Assembly (NCBI GenBank): GCA_001247695.2
Contig: LGRX02033407.1
Location: 20,813 to 84,812 of the forward strand
Length of the DNA: 64,000 bases
Reading direction: 5' to 3'
From: Cymbomonas tetramitiformis
Taxonomy: Eukaryota; Chlorophyta; Pyramimonadophyceae; Pyramimonadales; Pyramimonadaceae
Shown one piece after another: positions 23,826-35,348 of the stretch. A program made the position numbers and the translations under genes. Under the pieces are notes generated by a model. That model saw nothing but the letters and a program-made list of their open reading frames with translations. It made no database searches and had not been told where the DNA came from. Every line of letters starts with the position of its first letter. The stretch's first letter is position 1.

Positions 23826-23938
23826 ACCAGGGGATGGGTGAAGCAGCAGCTTGAGGAGATGGGTGAAGCAGCAGCACTAGCAGATGGGTGAAGCACCAGC
23901 ACGAGGACATGTTCGAAGCAGCAGCATAAGGAGATGGG
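23826..23938. repeat. Short minisatellite, unit about 27 bp
   Basis: Four copies of a unit reading AGATGGGTGAAGCAGCAGCA plus a short variable linker. It lies about 150 bp beyond the end of the ODAD4 gene. Confidence 0.8.
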
Positions 23939-24086
23939 TCATGTGGCTTTTCAACAGCACAGGTAAGCTTCGCTGCAGGGCTGCAGCACACGAGCAGACC
24001 TCGCGCGCTCGCAGGCTTTCAACTCGAAGAACAGAAGGAGGCCCAACAGAGGTGCAGGAAGGGCAAGCCAGGTGCAGTTGGATGAC

Positions 24087-27000
24087 TCACGCAAAACGGG
24101 CGAACGGCTTTCGCTGAAGGCTGAGATTACTCTCTGCGGAGATGAAGTTCGCCTTCATGAGGCTCACGTCATCGTAATTGTCCGTAGGCCTCGTTGAAGG
24201 CATGGCCAAAACCTGCCACACCAGTCCCCACCCGGTTTGCATCTTCAAGCACAACTCCCACAGCCCTCCTAGGAGCTCCTCCCTGCAGGTCTCCTGTGCT
24301 CTATTTTCACAGCCCTCCCAGGAGCTCCTACCTGCAGGTCTCCTGTGCTCTATTTTCGAAACGTCGAAAAAGAACTTCCAAGGCAGGGGTCGCGGGGAAC
24401 GAAGCCGGTCACGATGGGTATTCACATCAAGGCGCTGTGCCACCAACACCAACCGAGCGATGATTGGGGTGACTCACCGTATCTGCACAGTCGAGCGCCT
24501 CTTGATACTTGTGCTGATACATGCAGCAGATGGCCACGCAAATCTGCTCACCGAAACAGGCATTCCCATCCACGAGCCCCTCACCACCGAGACAGGTCGC
24601 ATTAAGCTCACGTCACCCACACAAGCCCTGGTACACAGCCGTGGCGGGAGATCCAATGGCACCTTCGCGCTGCCGGTGCCGCTACCATGGCTCAGGCATG
24701 CATGCCCCTTTCGCAGGCACTCCTGAGCCGCAGCCAGTGGTCTCCAGCCGGGGATCAGGCCGTGCGCCCCTCGCTCTGGCTGTCTGCTGCGAGTGGAGAA
24801 GCACAAAGCTGGCGCAGCCTCGGTAAGGTGACCAAACTCATGACTGCCTTCGTGCGGAGGATGCGTCAAGCCACAGTCATGCCGAAGCCAGGACCCATGA
24901 AACGCTGCATAGCCTCACCTGCATCTTGGCCTCCACCGCGGGCTCGGAGATCCTGAGGGCCGCCCTCCACAGGACCTCCGCCTCGCTATACTTTCCCCGC
25001 GCCTGCTCGCTGGTGGCGCAGCCAACTACAGCTCTTTTTTCCCCGATCTTGTACTTACACGATCTGGCCACCTGCGCGCCCCGTCGCGGTGCGTCTCTCT
25101 AAGCCACGAAGCACAGGGCGCAGCCCGCTGATTCCACAGCATCGCCGTGGCGTGTCCTGCGCAGGACGCGGACATTGCCTGGGCTCGCTCTTGGCGGCGG
25201 CCAGCAACTTGGAGGATCTCTGTGCAGTCCCCTGTAGTTGCAGGCATCAAGTGGGTCGCGTACAAAGTCGAGACTGGTCCGCGCGGGAGATCTCATTCCG
25301 AGCCTCTCTTTTGCGGCCGTGCGAAGTTTGAGGTTACTGTGGTATGTGTGAATCAAATGGTGTGGTTCCCGCATAATATTTCAATGGTGATGAGAATCTT
25401 CGACACCTCGAGGGCCACCCGTTTCCCACTTGCCTTTCTCTGCGGAGCCTCGGATGCGTTGACGGCGATCTGTCTACGGCTTTCTACGGAGCCTCGGATG
25501 CGTTGACGGCGATCTGTCGACGGCTTTCTGCAGGCCTCGGATGCGTTGACGGCGATCTGTCTACGGCTTTCTGCGGAGCCTCGGATGCGTTGACAGCGAT
25601 CTGTCTACGGCTTTCTGCGGAGCCTCCGGATGCGTTGGCGCGATCTGTCTACGGCTCTGCGGAGCCTCGGATGCGTTGACAGCGATCTGTCTACGGCTTT
25701 CTGCGGAGCCTCGGATGCGTTGACGGCGATCTGTCTACGGCTTTCTGCGGAGCCTCGGATGCGTTTACATGTGCGAGCCAGCTTACGGCCCGAAATCCAG
25801 CCACGGCAGAGAAAAGTGTGACAACAATGCGAGGATCTTGTCAAAATCTAGGCTCACCTCCATCGCTTTACGCATTTGTATACTGGCTTGGTTGAAGTCA
25901 GCCAGCTCATACCAGGCGGTACCCATCCACACGAGGGTGTCGGTGGTGAAGTGCGCCTTGTTCATGATATCCAGGCTCGGCAGCTGCTTGAAGAAGTTGC
26001 TCCCAATTGTCAATGCCACCTGCAGCTCGAAGCTCACCTCTCCGACCCCCATTTACCTCCAGGCATCGTGAATTAACTTTTCATGTGCTGTTGCCTGTCT
26101 CAGCTAGCTCCCATTGCAGCGCTATTGGACACTATTGATGACCTTTGGAGGGGGGGGCGGCGTGGACGAAAAGTGAAGGAGCTCGTAAGAGGGGCGGTGC
26201 ATCAGGGGGAAGCAGGACGCGGAGTGAAGGAACTCGAGGAAGGGGCAGTGAGGGCAGTCACTCACATTGAAGTCTTCCAGCTCGATAGCTTTACGTAGAT
26301 CGTCTTGAGACTGCAATGCAAACCTGGAGCCCGGAGGAACGCTCTTTTAAGCCTCCAACCCGAAAGGCCTCCTTCCGAGCCCCCTAAAGCGCCCTTCTGA
26401 GCGCCGGAAAGACTCCCTTCAGACTCCCTTACGAGCCGCACTGCTCGGGATGCAGAGCATGGTTGCGAGCCGCTTCCGCCGGAGGGCGCTCTGGATATGC
26501 GCACCGCGTGCGTGAGCGTTGCCACGTGGAGGCTGGTGATTTGGCAACTGATGCGCGCTTGCGGCTTCACAGCACCGGAGGCAAGGGGGGAGACACGGCC
26601 AGGGAGGAAGGTCCAATGGCCGCCCACCGCATGTGATCCATGTACTGCTTCTTCTCCGTAAGATTCTCACTGACAGCCCGCCAGTGCCCTCCCAAGAGAC
26701 CATATGCCACGTCATCCCTCCCGCTCACATGCAGCACCAGCCTTTTCTCTCTCTGTGCACTGTAGCACTTCGTCCTGCAGCGCCGCGCTGCGCCTATCAA
26801 GGCCGCCTCACGTCCGCGGCGCACATACTGCAAATTCCCGCCGTGTCCCATCTCCATCGGAGGATTCCGTGTGCATGTGACGTCGCGCGGTCCATGCACG
26901 TGCCACATCACCACCTACGGGCATGCAACAACGATGGGCATGCCACGCACGCCACCGTCCACGGGTCAGATGCTGATTGGTGCCTCATGATTGGGGCTGC

Positions 27001-30000
27001 GTGCCCTGCATACTGCCTGAAAGTGGACAGACCGCGTGGTGCCAAAGCACGCGCCTTCGCGCAGGAAGACACGAATCTGTCCTTGAATCTGGCCGGGCCA
27101 GGGAGGGTGCATGGGGGGAGGGGATGCACTGAGGGGACGGTGAGGCTCGTCCTGGGCAGAGGCGGGGCAGAGCAGCAGTACCTTGAGGGAAGATCCCCCC
27201 CGAAGTCCGAGAGGAGAGCCTTCTTGCCCGCATCTGGCACATGCGACCTCCTGTACTCCCCAAAGGTGCGATGGTTATCAAGGGGACGCACTGCTCAAGG
27301 CATCCTCTCACTCGTCAGTCCCAACAAGGAGACAGGTGGACCTGCCGGACCTTGTCTGAGGCAACGCGCTTCACCATGGCGAACATGGAGGTCTTCGACG
27401 GTGCGCCGATGATTTGAGAGACAGTTTTCCCGGAGGAGCAAAAGGTACGTACGCTGTGACCCGGTGCAAGTGAGAGTGTATTGCTCCAGGCAACAGTGCC
27501 AAGTCCCTAAAGGACGGGGCTTGCACTGTGGCGAATGCAACGCCACGAGGGTGATCACTGCACACTTGGCGGGATCGCCCGCAGGAGATCCTCGAGGCCT
27601 CCTCGAGACGTGAGAAGAGGACTAGGGGTCCGACTTGGACCATGAATGGAAATGAAAAAGAAAAAGCCATTCCGCCCGGTAGAGGGTCCGGGCAAACATG
27701 ACAAATCAGCGCACCCGCCCTCACACGAGAACACGCGCACTTGGGCGCCCCTGCAGGCACATGCACACGAGTGGCCAGGTGGATACGGAGCGGGACCGTA
27801 TTGTGGAGCGCCGTGGCGAGATGGCCGCCATGGACTTCCTGCCGCTGGGGCCTCTGCTTGATATCGTACTTCGTCGGGGCGTCATATTCATGGTGGACGC
27901 ACGTGGTGTTCTCGGTGTCATAGGGGTTTTCTGATTCTCGTTCGTGGTACTGGCTGCGCACACACCCGGGCCCCACGTCCGCGCCGCAACTCTGCGATGT
28001 CCGCCGCAGCGGCGCGCAGCGTGCCTGGCTGCACGCGAGGTGCAATGCAACACATGCGGAATAAATAAATAAATAAGACAACCCTTTTCGGGTTGTGTGG
28101 CTTTTTGGGGGGGAGCCTAGCCCCCTACATGCGGGAAATCATGTAGCACAGGCAAATCAATGTGACACTGCTCAGAGATGGCACAGTAATCAGTATGCAG
28201 ACATTTTACCAGAATCTCCTCGACAAGCTGCTCCGCCCGCTGTGCAAGCTATACGGGGCGCACCTGCACCAGAACCCTGAGACCGCGGCGTCTGGGCGCG
28301 CGCCCGAGCCTGCCAACCCCAACCAGCCCCCCGCCCCCCACCCTCGCTTGTCCATGCCATGTCGCTCAAACACCGCTGAGAGCTGATATCCACAAGCACA
28401 GCGCTAGGCCGGCGCGGGGAGCGGCCCCGATGGGAGCTGACCAAGCACAGTCTTAGAATCAGACTTCACTCGGGCCTTGCGGTCCTCCTCTAAGGGGTCC
28501 TGTTTCCGCCAGTACTCCTTGCGGTTGTCCAGGTACTTCAGCGCACTGGTCACGTCATCGCCAACCACCTCGGCCATCACTGCGCGCACCTCCCCCCAAC
28601 AGCCTCCCCAGGGGCACCCAGGGAGCCCCCTTCCCATCGCCTCCTCAGCGGTGATCAGATACCCCTAGCTCGAGCACCTCTCGATGGGTGACCGCGCCCC
28701 CACACCCGGCCGGCTCGTTTGGAGTGATCAGGGGAGCTGACCATCGTTGATGCCTGCTTAGATCATGATCCTGCCTAATGGGTGGAAGGAGGAAGGCGAG
28801 GCATTAACAACGCGACTGCAGTGCCGGGCAGATGACAGTGCCCGTCAGCTAGGGCATTACAACCACGTAAGTTCACACGAGACTCGGTGCACGCGCCTCG
28901 GTCGCCCTTCAGCTGCTGTAAAAACACCTCGTCGTCGTACAGCGCTCCCAGCAGTGACTGATTGTATTTCTTCTCGGATCTGCCCCCGGACCCCGGACCG
29001 CGCTGCAGGGTTCAGCGAGGGAGGCTGGAAGGAAGGGCGACTCGGTAAACTGAAATAGAGCAAGGAGGAGGCGGACTGGGCAGTGCAGGGCAGTGCGCCA
29101 GTGCACAGTCCGGAAGCCCGGCGCAGCGCACAGGGAGTAGGAGGGTTTGGGACGGAGACCTCTTGCCCATCGCGCCGCCAGAGCTTGACATGGGCCGTGG
29201 TGAGGCTCCCCTGGACGTGGGCGGTGTCAGGCCTATCTGAGATGCAGGGACTCTCCGCCCCCCTGCAGCATCCCCCCTCAGGCATCAGCAGCTGGCGCCG
29301 TGAGACCAGCCACGGCCAAGTAGTGTGCCCCACGTGACGATGTACCTGCAGGTAGCGTGAGTGCGCCTTGGGGATCGAGCGCGGATCATGCAACGTCGGA
29401 GGTAGGGGCGGGAGGGCTCTCGCCTGCTCGCTTGGAGGGTGCGCTCCTGTGCTGGCCCGCGTGGGGCGTAGAGCTCGGCGCCGACGCCGACTCGGGCCGC
29501 TCTCCTGCTGCCTCTGCCGGCACACCTGCTATCTCAATGCACATGGCGCTCCCGCCCGCAATGCGAGCGCCAGGTGTCGGACTCGAGACAGAAACGGCGG
29601 CGTCCCCTCGCACTGCGAGCGCCAGGTGTCGGACTTGAGACAGAAACGGCGGCGGCCCCTCGCACTGCGAGCGCCAGGTGTCGGACTCGAGACAGAAACG
29701 CGTCCCCTCGCACTGCAAGCGCCAGGTGTCGGACTCGAAGCAGAAACGGCGGCGTCCCCTCGCACTGCGAGCGCCAGGTGTCGGACTCGAGACAGAAACG
29801 GCGGCGTCCCCTCGCACTGCGGCGCCAGGTGTCGAACCGGGACAGAAACGGCGGTGTCCCCCTCGCACTGCGGCGCCAGGTGTCAGACTCGAGACAGAAG
29901 CCGGCGCGTGCCCCTCGCTGCGGCGCCAGGTGTCGGACTCGAGAACAAAAACAGCGGCGTCCCCTCGCACTGCAAGCGCCAGGTGTCGGACTCGAAACAG

Positions 30001-33000
30001 AAACGGCGTCCCCTCGCACTGCAAGCGCCAGGTGTCGGACTCGAGACAGAAACGGCGGCGTCCCCCTCGCACTGCGGCGCCAGGTGTCGGACTCGAGACA
30101 GAAACGGCGGCGTCCTCGCACTACGAGCGCCAGGTGTCGGACTCGAGACATAAACGCGCGTCCCCTCACTGCAAGCGCCAGGTGTCGGACTCGAGACAGA
30201 AACGGCGAGGCGTCCCCTCGCACTGCGGCGCCAGGTGCCGGACTCGAGACAGAAGCAGCCGGCGTCCTCGCACTGCCGGCATGGGTGTCGGACTCGAGAC
30301 AGAAACGGCGGCGTCCCCTGCACTGCAAGCGCCAGGTGTCGGACTCGAGACAGAAACGGCGGCGTCCCCTACGCACTGCAAGCGCCAGGTGTCGGACTCG
30401 GGGCAGAAACGGCGGCGTCCCCTCGCACTACAAGCGCCAGGTGTCGGACTCGAGACAGAAGCAGGCGGCGTCCTCGCACTGCAAGCGCCAGGTGTCGGAC
30501 TCGAGACAGAAACGGCGGCGTCCCCTCGAACTGCGAGCGCCAGATATCAGCATCAACGTCGATGTGCATATATTTTCATCCTTGATCTGATCCGTTGGAT
30601 CACGAAGCAGCCCCTTCTGTGGAAGCTGAGGGCTGCACTCCCGCGCCCGAGGGGACGGTAGATTGTAGAACGCACCACCCGCTGATACCAAGGCAACGGC
30701 CAGCTGTCGCAGCTGTCATCAGTTGGAAACTTCGCTCCTTCAACGCACACCGCGCCGAGAAGCCCGGGAGGAGAGGCGCGGCAAAGGAGAGAAACCAGGC
30801 GGGCTGGACAGAGGGAGGGGGGGCGCACCTTCACGCGGTGTGATAGGCCGCGATTCCATCCCTGAGGCAGGGGTGGCGGAGCGAGACCCAGCAGCCGAAG
30901 AGCGCCCCGACTGAAGCCTGGAGGAGCTGCGCGGCGTCTGAGGCCTCGAGTTGCCCGGGCTGGTGCCACGGGGCGTGTGGACACGCGAAGGCGGTTGGGC
31001 CTCCCAGCCGGCCGGGGTATCGTTCCCGGAGGTCCCGTGGTGGCGAAGCACACGTGGAGCCACCAGATCATCCCCCCATGTGTGCGATACTGGCTCCATG
31101 TAGTCGGGGGTCTCTAGCATCGGATCATACATTCCGAAGCACTGCGCACCGTCCGCCCCCAAGGCACAACAGTAAACCCTACCCACCCTCCTGCCCTGAG
31201 CCAATATGGTCAACATCGCAGAATGATCAAAACCCTAAAACCTGCTGTGCCCCATCTTCGCCACTGTATGGCCGGCCACTTTCCATGTGGCGTCATCTCA
31301 GCCTCTCCCACGTTGCCCCAGAGCCCCCCTTCGGACCCCCCAAGCATTCAACCCGAGCTGCCGAGCCGTGCCAGCGCATGATAAGAGTGGTAAGCGACCA
31401 CAGCAAAGCATCGGTGCACCTTATTGATGGCATCGGTGGCCTTCTGAATGCCGTACTGGAATTCGTGAAGGTCGGGGCGAAGTAGCGCCGCTCGATGGAA
31501 GTTGACGATGGCGAATTCGAAGTCTCCCTTTGCGTGGAGCGCCTCCGCTTTAAGCTGAAGAGCCTGAAGACCAAGCAAGGCACTTGTATACAACGTGGCG
31601 CAGAAGCTGAGGGAAACGTGGCACAAGGGCTATCGAGATCGAGGGGCGTGTTGACAAGGGGCCGCCGCAGGCTTGCGGGGAGCCTACAACCAGGGTGCAG
31701 GGTTTAGGTCCTCCGGGGCCATCGTGGGACGTGGAGGCGGTGGAACCCAGTCGTCAAATATAGCAACGAGAAAGAGAATGGCATAGGACTTGCACTCTCA
31801 GGCTCAGTCGAAGTGCCCCGAGAGAATGGCATAGGACTTGCACTCTCAGGCTCAGTCGAAGTGCCCCGAGAGAATGGCATAGGACTTGCACTCTCAGGCT
31901 CAGTCGAAGTGCCCCGAGAGAATGGCATAGGACTTGCACTCTCAGGCTCAGTCGAAGTGCCCCGAGATAATGGCATAGGACTTGCACTCTCAGGCTCAGT
32001 CGAAGTGCCCTGGAAGCAGCTCTACACCCCCAGGCATTGTTAGGGCAGTAAGCTGCGCACCTTATATTTCACCTTGTCCTGGTCGGTTTTGAGCGCCAGG
32101 TCAGCATCGACTACAGCAGCCTCGAACTGCGCATCCCCGCCACGCATTCGCTCTAACCGGAGACAGTGATTGATGTGGAATGATATCGGATCGTCAGTTA
32201 GGTTCTACAACACAACCAAGGCAACTATACTGATAAGGCCATCCTATGACGTGACCGCAAATGACGTCACGCCCCTGGTGGGCGGGCGGGATGCTTTTAG
32301 CGACAGGTACTACTCGAGGGAGCACATTCGGAGCAAGTCGACAATGGAATCTCGTGAAGGACAACCATGAAGTACGTTGGTTGATGCGTCTACTGTGGTG
32401 CGCGCGAAGCTCGTGGGGGCTGGCAGAGAGCAGAGGGATCGATGCGGTGCGGGTGCGATACTTGTCCCATCGCGAACTGGGATTGACCCCTTTGCAAAAT
32501 TGTCGTCTTGGCGTCCGGACATAGGTTAATCGCCTGGCAAAAACCAGAAAACGCATAACACCGTTCCTTTTGCGACGTGTGAGACTGAGGCCTCTTTCTT
32601 CCAAAGCCAGACATGTCGGCGCATGCTTGAAGGGAGTGAATGTATTCTAGCACACCCCACCAGGCCGGCTCGCACTCCATTCAGCGGGAAACGCTGGGCA
32701 ACATCACGAAGGTGTGATCACATGCCCTCAGCGGCCACGGCCGACAATCACCACAGAGGCTGTCTTGCATCACTTCAGCGGCCACGGCCGACAATCACCA
32801 CAGAGGCTGTCTTGCATCACTTCAGCGGGCATGGCCGACAATCACCACAGAGGCTGGCGTGTCTCCCTTTGGTAGGAGTGCCAAGCACACCAGAGATGCC
32901 ACCTGTAGCTGGCTCGAGGAAATTGAGGTCGAGTTATTCATTTCGGTCAAATCCCGCCTACCTTGGTATACGCTTGCACGGCCTTGGCGTGTTCTCGTCG

Positions 33001-33479
33001 CCGCGCGTGGGTCAGTCCTTCACACTGAGGCACGACGGACGAGAAACGCGCGTCACGAAGACAGAAAACGCGAAAACGATGTAGCGGCGTCAAAGTTCTG
33101 CACAATCTGTCAAGGTGTTCTGCCGTTCATAGCTCTCAAAGGTGGTAAGATTATGCTTGTTATGTTGCTTGGAAAGTTGTCCCCGAATCGCACAGCCAGC
33201 TGGCATGTACGTACATCTGGAACACGGTGCTTCAATTCTGAAGCCGCAAAGATATGTGACTGAAACTCGCTTTTTTTTATATATTCAACACTCTTGAGGC
33301 GAAGGCGCTGCAGCAACCCGCGCTGGCCTTACCTCGTACGAGAAGAAGAATGAGTCCTTCATTTTGGGGTTAAGCGGACCGCGTCCGGCTTCACTCTGGC
33401 TCGAAGCACTCGCGGACTTTTCCGACTCCATCGTATGAGATGAAGGTGGAGCTGTGACGTCGTCACTCGGGAATGCCAC
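24087..33479 (-). CDS. ODAD4: Outer dynein arm docking complex TPR protein (ODAD4/TTC25 family)
   Basis: TPR protein needed to dock outer dynein arms on motile-cilium doublet microtubules. Well-supported minus exons are 33479-33333, 33024-32962, 32533-32462, 32126-32061, 31563-31420, 28979-28867, 28579-28442, 26019-25858, about 25025-24919, 24543-24478 and 24189-24087. Less sure are 31141-30829 (a Ser/Pro/Arg-rich insert) and 26310-26266. The first five join in phase 0 and give the N-terminal TPRs (KAVQAYTK, AINLCPDAKTTILQRGQSQF, FEAAVVDADLAL, AKGDFEFAIVNFHRAALLRP, FQYGIQKATDAIN). Then come SEKKYNQSLLGALYDDE, the family motif ALKYLDNRKEYWRKQDP, and C-terminal TPRs (TLVWMGTAWYELADFNQAS, GKYSEAEVLWRAALRISE, MYQHKYQEALDCADT). 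Exons linking 30.8-29.0 kb and 28.4-26.3 kb were not resolved. The last exon may end at the TGA at 24087 or splice on (GC/GTGAGT). Four introns hold minisatellites. Confidence 0.85.
25437..25766. repeat. ODAD4 intronic minisatellite, unit about 43 bp
   Basis: About eight copies of a unit made of TGCGGAGCCTCGGATGCGTT, GACGGCGATCTGTCTACGG and CTTTC. It lies in the ODAD4 intron between exon 26019-25858 and the exon near 25.0 kb. Open frames through it are artefacts. Confidence 0.93.
29560..30545. repeat. ODAD4 intronic minisatellite, about 1 kb, unit 46-54 bp
   Basis: About twenty copies of a unit containing GCGCCAGGTGTCGGACTCGA, then GACAGAAACGGCGGCGTCCC and a CTCGCACTGC(A/G)A linker. Units vary by indels of 1-5 bp, which scramble the frame. 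It lies in the unresolved ODAD4 intron region between 30829 and 28979. The 338- and 327-residue plus frames and the 280-residue minus frame here are products of the repeat. Confidence 0.95.
31774..32012. repeat. ODAD4 intronic minisatellite, unit 48 bp
   Basis: Five nearly identical 48-bp copies containing GAGAATGGCATAGGACTTGC and ACTCTCAGGCTCAGTCGAAG. It lies in the ODAD4 intron between exons 32126-32061 and 31563-31420. Because 48 is a multiple of three, it makes open frames on both strands. Confidence 0.95.
32716..32860. repeat. ODAD4 intronic minisatellite, unit about 52 bp
   Basis: Three copies of a unit containing TCAGCGGCCACGGCCGACAA and TCACCACAGAGGCTG. It lies in the ODAD4 intron between exons 33024-32962 and 32533-32462. 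Confidence 0.9.
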
Positions 33480-34420
33480 CTAGCTCACTTGTTTCTCTAC
33501 TCGAATGAGACCACAAGAGAATTTGAAGGATTTGAGCTCACTTCCCATCTGGCGAAATATCAGAAGGAAATTCAAATCGATGTTCGCTGAGCGCTATAGC
33601 TGCAGAAGTTAATAGCATCTATCGTTCTCTAGTTTTCGTCTTCGTCTAGAAGCTTGAGACCCTCGCTTAGGAGTTGATGAGGGAAATGAAGCTTTCTGGA
33701 GGATGGTGCTCGTCAATTCTTAATTCCACGAAACAGTACTTCTCAAGTGTTCTTTCACGACCGTGTCCACAGACGGATGTCCTTCCTCGTCAATTATTAC
33801 TTCATTTAATGTCCAACTACTATCAGTTGCATGCGATCCGGATGGGGATCACCTAAATTCCCTTCCCTTGCTTCTGTTGATCTTTGCCAGATCCCGTCCG
33901 CGCTCGCCTCGCCTGACGAGAGAGCAGACGAGAGGTCTCTTGTGTCTCGTCTCACGTCCGATGACAAAACCGAAAAGAGTGAACTCCACTGAATTGTGTC
34001 ACTCGACTGTCTACCTGACCATCCCCCCTCCCCCGACCTGAAAACCAGGTCTAGGGGGAGGATCAACCCCCCCGACCTGAAAACCGCCAGGTCTATGGTC
34101 TAGGGTTCCGAACCCCCAAGACCCAAAAAGCAGGTATTGGGGGAAGATGGAGGCCTCGCCCACCCCCAAGACCCGTATGGTCCGGTCGCATGGTGACGAG
34201 AAGTGCACCCAAAACTCATACAAAATGCTTTAAAATTCTGCGTCCGCGGCGCAATGTTAGAACCCGCTAACGCCAACCCCCGCCCCCGCGCGCGCGACGA
34301 AGGTGGTACCACGGGGCACTCCCGCCCCCCCACGCGCGACAAAGGGGGTACCACGGGGCGCTCCCGTCAGGGAAAGTGAGATATATATATATCGTATATA
34401 TATATCGTATATATATATAT
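33480..34420. other. ODAD4 upstream region with local inverted repeats and TA microsatellite
   Basis: The first 500 bp should hold the ODAD4 promoter. At 34020-34140 the words GACCTGAAAACC and AGGTCTAGGGG recur and can pair. Two GTACCACGGGGC(A/G)CTCCCG copies lie at about 34305 and 34350. A TA/CG-punctuated microsatellite covers 34380-34422. No gene is recognised after the ODAD4 start. Confidence 0.5.
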
Positions 34421-34583
34421 CGTTGTCGGACGAGAACACAGAAACGCAGGGGCGACCGTTTCACAGTAGGCTAAAGATGAGATAATAAAATAATTGCAGT
34501 GTTTTGTGCATTGAGATGCAGACTGTGACAGGGTGTCTTGGTGACAGTTCGGGCCGCGAGGGGTGCGATGACGGAGAGCCCAC
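34421..34583. repeat. Dispersed repeat, copy 1 (pairs with 47488-47647)
   Basis: About 160 bp sharing TGTCGGACGAGAACA, AGAAACGC, GCGACCGTTTCAC, GTTTT(G/A)TGCATTGAGATGC and GACGGAGAGCCCAC with 47488-47647. Both copies are preceded by a TATATA microsatellite and have TGGTACC/GGGGC and CCCGCCCCC words nearby, so the shared mobile unit may be longer. No coding content is visible. Confidence 0.75.
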
Positions 34584-34658
34584 TGTCCCCCCTTACAGTG
34601 GGGGGGTTAAGTTGGGTTTCCCATGACACCACCTCGCCCTGTGGGGATGAGGTGTCAC

Positions 34659-34777
34659 CAAACACGGCACGCAGGAGCAGTTAAGAATCAAGGGGCTATA
34701 CCAGCCTGAACACAGCCTGGCTAATACGGCATCGTCCACCAACACCAAACTAATTGTCCTACAGCTACATTACACTT
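34659..34777. repeat. Direct repeat flanking element D, left copy
   Basis: This 119-bp block (CAAACACGGCACGCAGGAGC through ACAGCTACATTACACTT) abuts the left end of element D and recurs at 38525-38632 directly beyond its right end. The left copy carries an extra 11 bp (AACACAGCCTG). The two otherwise match almost perfectly. Confidence 0.9.
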
Positions 34778-35021
34778 TACCGGAATATCCTAGTTCACTA
34801 GATATCAGAGGGTCCCGAACTGTGTGGATAAACTCTCATAAGATAAATAAACCCTAAGCTAGATATACCCGGAACAGTCTCGCAACGGTCTCGGAAACTA
34901 GCCTACCTGTGACACAGCGTGTGTCACAGCACGAACCTATAGATCAGTCAGCAGTCCAGTGTTGGTCCTAGGGGTCTGCATAGGGGCCTGCCTGTCAGGG
35001 CTGCCTATACAGATTCCAGCA
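34778..35021 (-). repeat. 3' LTR of element D
   Basis: This 244-bp terminal repeat contains the palindrome TGTGACACA-CGC-TGTGTCACA at about 34930-34910. It matches the LTR at 38264-38519 and the LTRs of B. Confidence 0.9.
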
Positions 35022-35348
35022 CACCACCCCAGCACTGTGGGTGGTGACTGGCTAGGAGAGTCAGAATGTAAATCTCTAGGGCAGAAGCCAGGGTGACAAG
35101 TCCTAACTGCTAATCCAACTGTGCTATTCTGATACACAAATTGAAATCCCTCTAACCAGCACAAGAGAAACCATACAGGCAATGCAAGTCCTGCTAAACT
35201 ACTGAAAAGCTCTGTGCCAGTAAGTCAGGTTGAAGAATTCAAAGGTGTCAAAGCAAAAGCATAAACCAAATTGAAGACCGTGTTGAGGTCAAAGTAGATC
35301 TCAGCACACCACCAGACAGGTGGTGTACTGCCGAAACCAGTAACATAA

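Noticed and set aside
27371..28081. A 236-residue minus frame and a short KTVSQIIGAPSKTSMFAMVK-type segment near 27.4 kb
   Set aside because: They lie inside the ODAD4 gene region and might include unresolved exons, but I could not join them in phase or match them to the family.
29574..30661. Long open frames of 280-338 residues on both strands
   Set aside because: They run through an array of 46-54 bp repeats within the ODAD4 intron region, and all frames consist of the same decaying repeated peptide. The repeat, not coding selection, keeps them open.
31774..32012. CRISPR array
   Set aside because: Regular repeats of 48 bp are present here and at other arrays, but there are no unique spacers; units are head-to-tail identical. 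The genome is eukaryotic.
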